Source: a bacterium | GTDB taxonomy: Bacteria; Krumholzibacteriota; Krumholzibacteriia; LZORAL124-64-63 | Length of the DNA stretch: 55,231 nucleotides | NCBI GenBank assembly: GCA_020440705.1 | Contig: JAGRNP010000004.1 | Location: forward strand, 1-55,231 | Reading direction: 5' to 3' | Shown here: positions 1 to 7,520 of the stretch, piece by piece | How positions within the stretch are numbered: the stretch's first letter is position 1 | Layout of the letters: each line of letters starts with the position of its first letter | Notes under the pieces: generated by a model | Told to the model about the DNA's origin: nothing | What the model saw: only the letters and a program-made list of their open reading frames with translations | Database searches by the model: none | Program-made: the position numbers and the translations under genes

Positions 1-55
1 CGCCGCGGCCGGACCCGACGCCTCCGACAACGCCGACGGGGAGCGCCCGTCGTGA
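1..55 (+). CDS. 3' end of an unidentified upstream gene (partial)
   Basis: An open frame entering from the left edge reads about 17 codons (alanine, glycine, proline, aspartate rich; ends ...GERPS) and stops at TGA 53-55. That TGA overlaps the GTG start of the next gene (GTGA), the same coupling seen at 16412 and 18688. This overlap is the only reason to think the frame is real; the tail is low-complexity and gives no clue to function. Confidence 0.4.
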   Translation, partial: AAAGPDASDNADGERPS

Positions 56-729
56 GCCTGCTCGGACCCGATCCGACCGATCCGGCCGGGCACCGGGGCC
101 TGCTCATCACCTTCGAGGGACCGGAGGGCAGCGGCAAGACGACCCTGATCCGGGGCATCGCCGAGCGCATGGCCGCGCGCGGCGAGCAGCCCCTGGTGAT
201 CCGCGAGCCCGGCGGCACCGAGGTGGGCGAACGAATCCGGAACATTCTCCTGGATCCGGCGTCTGAGGGGATGTGCAGCGAGACGGAGCTGCTGCTCATG
301 GTGGCCAGCCGCGCCCAGCTCATCCGCGAGAAGATCGTTCCGGCCCTGGCCGCGGGGATGATCATCCTCTGCGACCGCTTCGCCGACGCCTCGGTGGCCT
401 ACCAGGGCTTCGGGCGGGGCCTGGGCGAGGATCTGGTGCGGCGGCTGAACGACGTCGCCCTCGGCGATCTCGCCCCCGACCTGACGTTCCTCTGCCTGCT
501 GCCGCCGGCCGAGGGGCAGGCCCGCCTGGCCGGTCGCGACAAGTCGGACCGGCTCGACCGGGAGAGTCTCGATTTCCATGAGCGGGTCCACGAGGGCTAC
601 CGGGCCATGGCGGAATCCGGGGAAATGCGTTTTAAAGTGATCGATGCGGCAGCTTCCCCCGCGGCCATGCTCGACGCCGCGCTGACGCATCTGAAGCGAC
701 TGGAACACGGCTTGCTGAAGTACCTCTGA
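52..729 (+). CDS. tmk: Thymidylate kinase
   Basis: Phosphorylates dTMP to dTDP with ATP in the cytoplasm, an essential step of dTTP synthesis. The 225-residue protein has the P-loop FEGPEGSGKTT at about residues 21-31, the DR-type motif CDRFADASVAYQG near 107-119, and a LID-like segment with RLAGRDKSDRLDRE. Length is normal for the family (about 200-225). The GTG start at 52 overlaps the upstream stop and has GGGGAG eight bases before it. The protease gene follows after 54 bases and may be co-transcribed. The identification is by motif and is secure. Confidence 0.95.
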   Translation: MSLLGPDPTDPAGHRGLLITFEGPEGSGKTTLIRGIAERMAARGEQPLVIREPGGTEVGERIRNILLDPASEGMCSETELLLMVASRAQLIREKIVPALAAGMIILCDRFADASVAYQGFGRGLGEDLVRRLNDVALGDLAPDLTFLCLLPPAEGQARLAGRDKSDRLDRESLDFHERVHEGYRAMAESGEMRFKVIDAAASPAAMLDAALTHLKRLEHGLLKYL

Positions 730-783
730 CCCGCGATGCCGCCCGACCGGCGCCGCTTCCGCACCAGCACAGAAGGACGGGAC

Positions 784-2520
784 ATGAAGAATCTCCGCAC
801 CCCGAAGTCCATGCGGCCCAACAATTCCGACCGGTTCCGGCGCTTTTTGCTGCTGACGGTGCTCGGTGCCCTGTTCCTCGCCGCGGTGGACGTTTCTGCC
901 GCCGAGACGGCAAATCGCCGCAAGGAGTTCTACGACAACCTGAAGATCATGACCGAGGTCTACGAGCGGATCATGAACAACTACGTCGACGAGAAGGACC
1001 CGCACGAGATCATGCAGGCGGCCGTCGACGGGATGCTGATGGAACTCGACCAGCATTCCAACTACCTGTCCCCGAAGCACTACGAGGACCTCGTGATGAG
1101 CACCGAGGGCGAGTTCGGCGGCCTCGGCATCACCATCAACATCCGCGACCACTTCCCGACGGTCGTCTCGCCCATCGAGGGGACCCCGGCCTACTACATG
1201 GGCATCCAGGGCGGCGACCAGATCGTCGAGATCGAGGGCGAGAGCTGCCGGGATTTCACGAGCAACCAGGCCGTGAAGCTCCTGCGCGGCGAACCCGGCT
1301 CCCAGGTGAACATCACCATCCAGCGCCCCGGCACCGAGAAGCCGCTGCCCTTCACCATCACCCGCGACATCATCAAGATCGAGAGCGTGCCCTACGCGTT
1401 CATGATCGACGACATCGGCTACATCCGGATCGCCAACTTCGCGCGCACCACCAAGGACGAGGTGCGGGACAAGCTCGAGGAGCTCACGGCGGCCGGCATG
1501 AAGGGCCTCATCCTCGACCTGCGTTTCAACCCCGGCGGGCTGCTCGACGCGGCCCAGGGCGTCAGCGAGCTCTTCCTCGAGAAGGACGAACTGATCGTCT
1601 TCACCAAGGGCCGGCTGCGCAGCCAGAACCACAGCTTCTACAGCGAGACGCGCGGCAAGGTGTACGACGACGTGCCGACCATCGTCATGATCAACGGCTC
1701 GTCGGCCTCGGCCAGCGAGATCGTCTCGGCCGCGATCCAGGACCACGATGCGGGCCTGGTCGTGGGCCAGACCAGCTTCGGCAAGGGATCGGTGCAGACC
1801 GTGTTCCGCCTCGACGAGGACGAGGCCCTGAAGCTGACCACGGCACGCTACTACACGCCGAGTGGCCGCAGCATCCACAAGGAGCGGCCGCGTCTCACCT
1901 ACAAGGAACTCGAGACCATGGTCAACGAGGGCGTCGGCCCCCACGACGAGCTCGAGGAGGATCCGGCCGAGAAGGAGAGCCGCTTCGGCCACGAGAAGTT
2001 CTACACCGACAGCGGCCGGGTCGTGTACGGCGGCGGCGGCATCAAGCCCGACATCGAGATCGAGCAGGACTTCCTCAGCGACTTCGAGGTGGCCGTCGAG
2101 CGTGACGGGGCCCTGTTCAGCTTCGCCGTGGACTACGTGGCCGGCCATCCGGACCTGCCCGAGGACTTCCAGGTCGACGACGAGGACTACCGCCAGTTCA
2201 AGGACTTCCTCAAGGGCCGCGAGAACATCGAGGAGTACCTCGGCGTGTTCGAACTGGCCTACAGCGACTCGCTGGTCGACGCCAACGCCGACTTCATCCG
2301 CCGCGGCATCCGGCGCGAGGTGGCCCGGCGGGAGCACGGTCCGACCGCCGCCTACAAGGTCGCCATCGAGGCCGACACCCAGCTGCACGAGGCGCTCGAA
2401 CTGTTCCGCAAGGCCGCCACGCTGCCCGAGCTGCTGGCGGTGGCGCAGCAGTGGAACGAGGCCGAGCTGGCGCGGATCGCCGCCGAGGAGGCGGCTCCGA
2501 GCGAGCCCGTCAAGAACTAG
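784..2520 (+). CDS. ctpA: S41 family C-terminal processing protease (CtpA/Prc type)
   Basis: A periplasmic serine protease that trims or degrades proteins from their C-termini. ATG 784 is chosen because AGAAGGA lies just upstream and the protein then begins with a basic stretch and a signal anchor (RRFLLLTVLGALFLAAV, about residues 18-34); an in-frame ATG at 736 has no comparable site. Of 578 residues, about 95-185 form the PDZ domain (GEFGGLGI, GGDQIVEIEG), and the peptidase core carries the catalytic serine in NGSSASASEI and the lysine in SFGKGSVQT. A C-terminal helical extension of about 130 residues ends in an acidic, proline-containing tail. It is probably co-transcribed with tmk. Twelve bases after the stop codon begins the first giant hairpin. 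Confidence 0.93.
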   Translation: MKNLRTPKSMRPNNSDRFRRFLLLTVLGALFLAAVDVSAAETANRRKEFYDNLKIMTEVYERIMNNYVDEKDPHEIMQAAVDGMLMELDQHSNYLSPKHYEDLVMSTEGEFGGLGITINIRDHFPTVVSPIEGTPAYYMGIQGGDQIVEIEGESCRDFTSNQAVKLLRGEPGSQVNITIQRPGTEKPLPFTITRDIIKIESVPYAFMIDDIGYIRIANFARTTKDEVRDKLEELTAAGMKGLILDLRFNPGGLLDAAQGVSELFLEKDELIVFTKGRLRSQNHSFYSETRGKVYDDVPTIVMINGSSASASEIVSAAIQDHDAGLVVGQTSFGKGSVQTVFRLDEDEALKLTTARYYTPSGRSIHKERPRLTYKELETMVNEGVGPHDELEEDPAEKESRFGHEKFYTDSGRVVYGGGGIKPDIEIEQDFLSDFEVAVERDGALFSFAVDYVAGHPDLPEDFQVDDEDYRQFKDFLKGRENIEEYLGVFELAYSDSLVDANADFIRRGIRREVARREHGPTAAYKVAIEADTQLHEALELFRKAATLPELLAVAQQWNEAELARIAAEEAAPSEPVKN

Positions 2521-2531
2521 CGGCCGGGGTC

Positions 2532-2643
2532 CGCCGGCGGTTGGGACCGGGCGGGCTTCGCACCTGACGAACGCAGAGGCCCGCGAACGTGCGGGCCTCT
2601 GCGTTCGTCGGTGAAGGCGCCCGCCCGGCCCCAACCGCCGGCG
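2532..2643. repeat. Long imperfect hairpin element A with conserved internal boxes
   Basis: Read in the sense of ctpA: outer arms of 25 nt (2532-2556 and 2619-2643, one mismatch), a 9-nt box TTCGCACCT (2557-2565), a perfect 19-bp inner stem (2566-2584 with 2591-2609), loop GAACGT (2585-2590), and a second 9-nt box GGTGAAGGC (2610-2618). Both boxes are identical to those of element B at 3007-3130 read on the other strand, whereas both stems have different sequences. It starts 12 bases after the ctpA stop. No T-tract follows, so it is not a standard intrinsic terminator. Confidence 0.9.
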
Positions 2644-3006
2644 CACCCCACGACCCGGTCGACGTGGGCCTCGCTCGCTGCGCTTTGCTCGGCGCCCGTG
2701 GGGACATCGGGGGCGAAGAGGGAATGCGGCGGCCTCGCGGGGATGTGGTGGAGGGGGTGGGGGATCGCGTTCCTTGTCGTGGTCGACGCGGCCGTGGTGG
2801 CGCCGGTGACCGCCCAGGGACGCCGCCTGCGAGAGCACGGCGGGTCCGCCATCACCTTGCCGCATCCGGGCACCGAACAACGGCCTCACCCGCCGTCGAG
2901 CACCACGCCTCCGTCCTCTCCGCCTCCCCCCGTGCCCTCCCAGCGGAGTTCCCCTGCGACCGCCGTCGCTCCTCAAGGCACCAGCCCTCTCAACCCCCTC
3001 GAGAGC
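2644..3006. other. Spacer between the two hairpin elements, no gene seen
   Basis: This stretch of 363 bases separates elements A and B. Several frames stay open only because of high G+C; none has a plausible start with a Shine-Dalgarno site or a recognisable protein composition. I see no promoter, tRNA or known RNA motif in it. Confidence 0.6.
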
Positions 3007-3130
3007 GTCGGCTGGGGCGGTGGGCTCCGGCGGGGCGCCTTCACCGAGGACGGGAAAGGGTCCGCATGTTCGCGGACCCTTTCCCGTCCTCAGGTGCGAA
3101 GCCCCGCCGGAGCCCACCGCCCCAGCCGAC
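3007..3130. repeat. Long perfect hairpin element B with conserved internal boxes
   Basis: Outer arms are a perfect 30-bp inverted repeat (3007-3036 and 3101-3130). Inside are the box GCCTTCACC (3037-3045), a perfect 20-bp stem (3046-3065 with 3072-3091), loop ATGTTC (3066-3071), and the box AGGTGCGAA (3092-3100). Read on the minus strand, which is the sense of the SPFH gene ending at 3135, the order is outer arm, TTCGCACCT, stem, GAACAT, stem, GGTGAAGGC, outer arm: the same boxes and nearly the same loop as element A. It lies four bases beyond the SPFH stop codon. Confidence 0.92.
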
Positions 3131-3134
3131 CCTC

Positions 3135-4049
3135 CTACGTCCTCTTGATGAGGGAGGAAGCCGCCGCCACCATCCCCCCCACATCGGACAGGTCGGAGGG
3201 GATGATCAGCGTGTTCCCTTCCTTGGCCAGCTTGCCGAACTCGCCGAGGTACTGCTCGGCCACGCGCAGGTTCACCGCCTCCTTGCCGCCGGGCTGCTCG
3301 ATGGCCTCGGCGATCTTGCGGATGCCCTCGGCCGTGGCGATGGCCACGAGTTCGATCTCGCGCGCCCGGCCCTCGGCCTCGTTGATGCGCTTCATCTTCT
3401 CGCCCTCGGAGTAGGCGATGGCCTCCTGCTTGGTGCCCTCGGCCACGTTGATCTTGGCCTGGCGCACGCCCTCGGACTCGAAGATGGTGGCGCGCTTCTC
3501 GCGCTCGGCGCGCATCTGCTTCTCGAGGGCGTCGCGCACGGTCTGCGGCGGGTGGATGTTCTTGATCTCGTAGCGGGTGATCTTCACGCCCCACGGATCG
3601 GACGCCTTGTCCACGGCGGCGATGATGGCGTGGTTGATGGCCTCGCGCTCCTCGAAGGTCCGGTCGAGCTCGAGCTTGCCGATCTCCGAGCGCATGGTGG
3701 TCTGCGACAGCTGCGTCGAGGCGAAGAGGAAGTTCTCGATGCCGTAGCTGGCCTTCACCGCGTCGACGACCTGCAGGTACAGCACGCCGTCCACCTCGAC
3801 GGCGATGTTGTCGCGCGTGATGCAGATCTGGGGCGGCACGTCGACCGCGACTTCCTTCAGGCTGTGCTTGTAGGCGACCCGGTCGAGGAACGGGGTCAGG
3901 ATGTGGAAGCCGGCGTTGAGCGTCCGCGAGTACTTGCCCAGGCGCTCGACGATGTAGGCGCTCTTCTGGGGCACGATGCGGGCCGTGTTGATCAGGGTGA
4001 TGATGACCAGCAGGGCGATGCCGGCTCCGAAGATGGTCCCGATTTGCAT
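3135..4049 (-). CDS. qmcA: SPFH/Band 7 (stomatin-like, QmcA type) membrane protein
   Basis: A membrane-anchored SPFH scaffold protein of the paraslipin/QmcA type, thought to organise membrane microdomains. The 304-residue protein starts with one N-terminal membrane segment (about residues 5-22), then the SPFH domain (VPQKSAYIVERLGKY, VDVPPQICITRDNIAVEVDG, DRTFEEREAINHAI). A charged coiled-coil follows (KQMRAEREKRATIFESEG, NEAEGRAREIE), and it ends ...SSLIKRT. The ATG at 4049 is preceded by GGAGGA. It follows the NfeD gene by 41 bases; SPFH and NfeD proteins are commonly encoded together and interact. The stop abuts hairpin element B. Confidence 0.92.
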   Translation of the reverse strand: MQIGTIFGAGIALLVIITLINTARIVPQKSAYIVERLGKYSRTLNAGFHILTPFLDRVAYKHSLKEVAVDVPPQICITRDNIAVEVDGVLYLQVVDAVKASYGIENFLFASTQLSQTTMRSEIGKLELDRTFEEREAINHAIIAAVDKASDPWGVKITRYEIKNIHPPQTVRDALEKQMRAEREKRATIFESEGVRQAKINVAEGTKQEAIAYSEGEKMKRINEAEGRAREIELVAIATAEGIRKIAEAIEQPGGKEAVNLRVAEQYLGEFGKLAKEGNTLIIPSDLSDVGGMVAAASSLIKRT

Positions 4050-4090
4050 GGCGTTCCTCCGTTGGGCGTCAGGTGGCGATTGACGAGAAC

Positions 4091-4540
4091 TCAGTCCTGC
4101 GGCCGGACCATCAGGGTGATCCCGTCGGTGCGGACGATGACGGCGGTCTGGCCGTCGACCAGGGCGTCGGCGCTGCGGGCCTTCCAGTTGGCGCCCTTGT
4201 ATTCGACCTCGCCGCTGCCGCCGGCGGGGATGGCGCCGCGCACGACGACCTCGTGCCCGGCCAGGTCGTCGAGATTGGCGGCGGGGTCCTGGTCGGCGCC
4301 CACGTAGCCGAAGAAGCGGGTCCGGAAGCGCCGCCGCAGGATGACGAGCAGGACCACCGAGCTCACGGCGAAGGTGAGCATCTGGCTCGTCCAACCGGGC
4401 GTCAGGCCCAGCCACGACGTGAGGGCCGTGAGCCAGGCGCCGGCGCCGAAGAAGACGAGGATGATCCCCGGCAGCATGAACTCGCTGAGGATCAGCGCGA
4501 GTCCGGCGACGAACCAGATCAATTCGGGTGAGAAGGACAT
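4091..4540 (-). CDS. NfeD family integral membrane protein (short form)
   Basis: The partner of the downstream SPFH protein. The 149-residue sequence has two to three hydrophobic segments in the first 70 residues (LIWFVAGLALILSEFMLPG, ILVFFGAGAWLTAL, a third near LTFAVSSVVLLVIL). A C-terminal soluble OB-fold-like domain of about 70 residues follows (LAGHEVVVRGAIPAGGSGEV, DGQTAVIVRTDGITLMV). This is the short, protease-free NfeD class. A strong AAGGAGGGCCCG precedes the ATG at 4540. It is first in a two-gene operon with the SPFH gene, with a promoter candidate at 4582-4610. Confidence 0.9.
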   Translation of the reverse strand: MSFSPELIWFVAGLALILSEFMLPGIILVFFGAGAWLTALTSWLGLTPGWTSQMLTFAVSSVVLLVILRRRFRTRFFGYVGADQDPAANLDDLAGHEVVVRGAIPAGGSGEVEYKGANWKARSADALVDGQTAVIVRTDGITLMVRPQD

Positions 4541-4581
4541 CGGGCCCTCCTTAGCGGGGTGATGAACGGGATCTCGCTCGA

Positions 4582-4610
4582 TCTACACTTCGGTGAACGG
4601 GGTTATTCAA
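4582..4610 (-). promoter_or_regulatory. Candidate sigma-70 promoter for the nfeD-SPFH operon
   Basis: On the minus strand TTGAAT (4610-4605), a 17-base spacer, then TGTAGA (4587-4582), about 40 bases before the NfeD start. The -35 is a good match and the -10 is fair. Confidence 0.4.
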
Positions 4611-4655
4611 CCAGAAAACCGGGTGGGGCACCAGAGCCGATCGGGGGCACGGCAA

Positions 4656-4682
4656 GGCCCCCGCCGCGAGGCGACGGGGGCC
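4656..4682 (-). terminator. Candidate terminator hairpin downstream of cheV
   Basis: An inverted repeat GGCCCCCG (4656-4663) / CGGGGGCC (4675-4682) with an 11-base loop lies 24 bases beyond the cheV stop. On the minus strand it is followed only by TTG, so it is a weak intrinsic terminator at best. Confidence 0.5.
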
Positions 4683-4705
4683 GGGAAGGACCGATGCGCC
4701 GGGGC

Positions 4706-5698
4706 TCAGGCCAGGGCCGGCTCCGGGGCGGCGGTGTGGGCGTCCAGGAGGTTCACCAGCTCCTTGAACTGGGGCTTGGTGATGTAGGCGTCGGCGCCCA
4801 CCTCCTCGCACTTGCGCGCGATCTGCTCGTTGATCAGCGAGCTGAAGATGATGACCGGGATCTCGCGGGTGGCGGGGTCCGACTTGAGGGCCCGGCACAG
4901 GGCCAGCCCGTCCATGGCCGGCATCTCGATGTCGGTGATGAGCACGTCGATCCGTCCCGCGAGGGAGGCGCCGCCGGACTCCGTCCGCAGGGCGCTGATG
5001 GCGTCGAAGCATTCCTTGCCGTTGGCGAAGGCGCGGATGTTCCCGTAGTTGCCGCGGCCCAGTTCGGTCTCGACGGTCTCGCGCACCACCGCCGAGTCCT
5101 CGGCGAAGAAGACGGTCTTGGCCGCCCGGCCGGCGAACAGGGGGTGGTCGGCGTCGGCGGCCACGGCGTTGCGGAGCTGGTCGCCGGGCAGGATCTCGGC
5201 CACGATCTTCTCGAGGTCGACGATGAGGATCTCGCGGTCCTCGATCTCCAGCGAGCCCGTGAACTTGCTGTCCGGGGTGTTGAGGAAGGCGCTGAGCGGG
5301 CTGATGGACTCCCAGCTCACCCGGTGGATGCGGTTGACACCGTCGACCAGGAATGCGGTCTTGCGGTTGTTGAACTCCATGACCAGCACGAGCCGGTTGT
5401 CGCTGTCGGCGCTTTCGGCGCCGATGACGGCGGCGGCGGTGCCACCGGCCTCCTCGATCGAGACGGGCGTGTCCATCTCCGCCCGCAGATCGACCAGGGT
5501 GATGCAGCTGTCGCGGAAGAGCAGCGTGCCCACGATGGAGGGATGGGAGAGCTGGATCTGCGTGACGCGCGAGGGATCGTACTGCTCGATCGCCTGGATC
5601 TTCAGCACGTTCACCCCGAAACTCTGGCTGTTCAGGACGAACTCGAGGATCTCGACCTCGTTGGTGCCCGACTCGAGCAGGATGCCTTCTTTCGCCAT
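4706..5698 (-). CDS. cheV: CheV-type chemotaxis coupling protein (CheW + receiver)
   Basis: Couples chemoreceptors to CheA and contributes to adaptation through phosphorylation of its receiver. The 330-residue protein has a CheW domain at about 1-165 (NEVEILEFVLNSQSFGVNVLKI, with FRDSCITLVDLRAEM and FLVDGVNRIHRVSW). A receiver at about 195-320 has an acidic pocket (FFAEDSA), a phospho-acceptor Asp in LITDIEMPAMDG near residue 254, and a Lys in YITKPQF. The start at 5698 has GGAAGGGAAGACC upstream; a longer in-frame extension is ignored. It lies 47 bases after the PilZ gene in what looks like a two-gene operon driven by a sigma-28-like promoter. Confidence 0.93.
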   Translation of the reverse strand: MAKEGILLESGTNEVEILEFVLNSQSFGVNVLKIQAIEQYDPSRVTQIQLSHPSIVGTLLFRDSCITLVDLRAEMDTPVSIEEAGGTAAAVIGAESADSDNRLVLVMEFNNRKTAFLVDGVNRIHRVSWESISPLSAFLNTPDSKFTGSLEIEDREILIVDLEKIVAEILPGDQLRNAVAADADHPLFAGRAAKTVFFAEDSAVVRETVETELGRGNYGNIRAFANGKECFDAISALRTESGGASLAGRIDVLITDIEMPAMDGLALCRALKSDPATREIPVIIFSSLINEQIARKCEEVGADAYITKPQFKELVNLLDAHTAAPEPALA

Positions 5699-5745
5699 GG
5701 TCTTCCCTTCCTGGCCGTTCGTGTGTGCGTTCCCGCCGGGCCTGG

Positions 5746-6090
5746 TCAGCCGACGAGATTCAGTTTGTGCATGACGTCCTCGAGCAGGTAGCCGTCCTCG
5801 CCCGGCATGTTGAGGAACTGGGCGCCGACCTTGTAGAACGAGGGGTTGGCGTCGGGCTCGCACCAGACGACCTTGGCCTCGACGACGACGTCGGTCTTGT
5901 TGCGGGCCATGACCGGCAGGATGATGCGCAGCTTGTAGACCTTCCCGATCCGGGGCGGCTTCTTCGCCACCATCATCAGGCCGTCGGCGGTGATGTCCAC
6001 GATGCGGCCCACGTACCCGCCCCGGGAGGCATCGTAGGCCTTGACCACGTGGGGGGTGTTCTTGCGGGGCCGATGGCGATAGTCTTCCAT
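5746..6090 (-). CDS. PilZ domain protein (probable c-di-GMP effector)
   Basis: A single-domain PilZ protein of 114 residues. The c-di-GMP-binding signature is present: RxxxR (R5 and R9 in RHRPRK) and, about 25 residues on, DITADG matching (D/N)x(S/A/T)xxG. The rest is the beta-barrel (KVYKLRIILPV, EAKVVWCEPD, YKVGAQFLNM). Such proteins tune flagellar motors, pili or chemotaxis. The ATG at 6090 has AAAGGA upstream. Its position directly before cheV and behind a flagellar-type promoter suggests a role in motility. Confidence 0.9.
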   Translation of the reverse strand: MEDYRHRPRKNTPHVVKAYDASRGGYVGRIVDITADGLMMVAKKPPRIGKVYKLRIILPVMARNKTDVVVEAKVVWCEPDANPSFYKVGAQFLNMPGEDGYLLEDVMHKLNLVG

Positions 6091-6124
6091 TGCCGTCCTT
6101 TCGGGCTCTGAGGTTCCTCTAGGA

Positions 6125-6151
6125 TCATCGGCTTCCGGCGCGGGAACTTGA
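6125..6151 (-). promoter_or_regulatory. Sigma-28 (FliA)-like promoter for pilZ-cheV
   Basis: On the minus strand TCAAGTTC (6151-6144), an 11-base spacer, then GCCGATGA (6132-6125). The enterobacterial flagellar consensus is TAAAGTTT-N11-GCCGATAA, so 13 of 16 positions match at exact spacing. It sits about 35 bases before the PilZ start. Confidence 0.65.
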
Positions 6152-6191
6152 GCCCGGACGACGCCCGCGGCGGCGCCGCGGACCCCGCCGG

Positions 6192-6220
6192 TTGCCGGGG
6201 CGCGTCCGCCACGCTATCCT
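6192..6220 (+). promoter_or_regulatory. Candidate sigma-70 promoter for the arginine deiminase gene
   Basis: TTGCCG (6192-6197), 17-base spacer, TATCCT (6215-6220). This would start a transcript near 6228 with a leader of about 33 bases before ATG 6261. Confidence 0.5.
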
Positions 6221-6260
6221 TGCGGAAATCATGGGATTGACGTGGCCGCGAGGAGGCTTC

Positions 6261-7520
6261 ATGAGCGACCGTTTCGACATCAGGGTGGATTCCGAGGTGG
6301 GGCGCCTGCGCGGCGTGATCGTGCACGAGCCTGGGCCGGAAGTGGCCAACATGACCCCGGAAACCGCCGAACGGGCCCTCTACAGCGATATCCTGAACCT
6401 GACGGTGGCCCGGGCGGAGTACGCCCAGATGCTCGGCGTGCTGGAGAAGCGGGCCCGGATCCTCCGGGTCGGCGAGCTGCTGGGCGAGATCCTCGACAAC
6501 GACCGCGTCCGGCGCGGGCTGGTGCGGCGCATCTGCGAGGCGGAGGGGGTGCCCGACGTGGCCGTCGACCTGCTGGAGGTCCCGTCGGCCGAACTGGCCC
6601 GGCTGCTGATCGAGGGCGTGGCGCTGCGCAAGGACAACCTGTCGCGCTTCCTCTCCCAGGACCGCTACAGCCTGCCGCCCCTGCACAACTTCTTCTTCAC
6701 GCGGGACTCGGCGGTCGCCGTGGGCGATCGGGTGCTGATCAGCCGCATGGCGAACCGGGTGCGGGGACGCGAGACGCGGATCATGGAGGCGATCTTCGAC
6801 TTCCATCCGCTCTTCGACGCCCGCACGGTGAATCCGGCCCGTCTCGGTGGCGCCGATCCTTCGGTGACCATCGAGGGGGGCGACATCCTCGTCGCCGGGC
6901 CGGAGGTGCTGGTCATCGGCTTCGGCGCCCGCACGACCCGTCAGGCCATCGACTTCCTGATCGAGCGGATCAAGGGCCTGGGCCGGCGCATGCACATCCT
7001 GGTGCAGGAGCTGCCGGAGTCGCCCGAGTCGTTCATCCACCTGGACATGGTCTTCACCTTCCTCGACGTGGACACCTGCATGGTCTTCGAACCGGTGATC
7101 ATGCAGACGCACCACTTCGACACCGTCCACATCCACATCGAGGCCGGGCGCGTGGTGAGCATCCGCGAGGAGGACACCCTGCTGACGGCGCTGGCGCGGC
7201 TGGGGATCGCGGTCGAGCCGCTGTTCTGCGGGGGGCGGACCGACCGCTGGGTGCAGGAACGCGAGCAGTGGCACAGCGGCGCCAACTTCTTCGCGCTGGC
7301 GCCCGGGCAGGTCATCGGCTACGGGCGCAACACCCACACGGTCGACGAGCTGGCGGCGGCCGGATTCGCGGTCGTGCCCGCCGCCGACGTCATCGAGGGG
7401 CGGTCAGATCTCGAGCAGATCGGCCGCTGCGTCGTCACGATCGACGGCTCCGAACTGGCGCGGGGCGGCGGCGGGTGCCGCTGCATGACCATGCCGGTCG
7501 CCCGGGAACCCGTGGCCTGA
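6261..7520 (+). CDS. arcA: Arginine deiminase
   Basis: Hydrolyses arginine to citrulline and ammonia in the cytoplasm. The 419-residue protein matches the family length. Catalytic-site residues are visible: Asp149 in FFFTRD, Glu205 in VTIEGGD, His260 in FIHLDMVFT, and the nucleophile Cys408 in [14 protein letters not shown] 6261 follows GAGGAGG at 6250; an in-frame ATG at 6231 lacks such a site. No ornithine carbamoyltransferase, carbamate kinase or arginine/ornithine exchanger lies next to it, so if there is an ADI pathway its other genes are elsewhere. Its last 117 bases, including the codons of the catalytic cysteine, are antisense to the end of the chemoreceptor gene. Confidence 0.92.
   Translation: MSDRFDIRVDSEVGRLRGVIVHEPGPEVANMTPETAERALYSDILNLTVARAEYAQMLGVLEKRARILRVGELLGEILDNDRVRRGLVRRICEAEGVPDVAVDLLEVPSAELARLLIEGVALRKDNLSRFLSQDRYSLPPLHNFFFTRDSAVAVGDRVLISRMANRVRGRETRIMEAIFDFHPLFDARTVNPARLGGADPSVTIEGGDILVAGPEVLVIGFGARTTRQAIDFLIERIKGLGRRMHILVQELPESPESFIHLDMVFTFLDVDTCMVFEPVIMQTHHFDTVHIHIEAGRVVSIREEDTLLTALARLGIAVEPLFCGGRTDRWVQEREQWHSGANFFALAPGQVIGYGRNTHTVDELAAAGFAVVPAADVIEGRSDLEQIGRCVVTIDGSELARGGGGCRCMTMPVAREPVA

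Noticed and set aside
2532-3130. The twin hairpins as integron attC sites
   Set aside because: attC sites need RYYYAAC/GTTRRRY core sites at the ends; element B has none, and no integrase gene or cassette array is present.
2532-3130. The twin hairpins as ordinary bidirectional intrinsic terminators
   Set aside because: No T-tract follows either arm in the sense of the adjacent gene, and the unpaired 9-nt boxes would be unnecessary for termination.
2589-4307. A 572-codon frame running through the twin-hairpin region and antisense to the SPFH gene
   Set aside because: Contains the hairpin arms as Arg/Pro/Gly-rich sequence and has no recognisable domain; the inverted repeats explain the region better.
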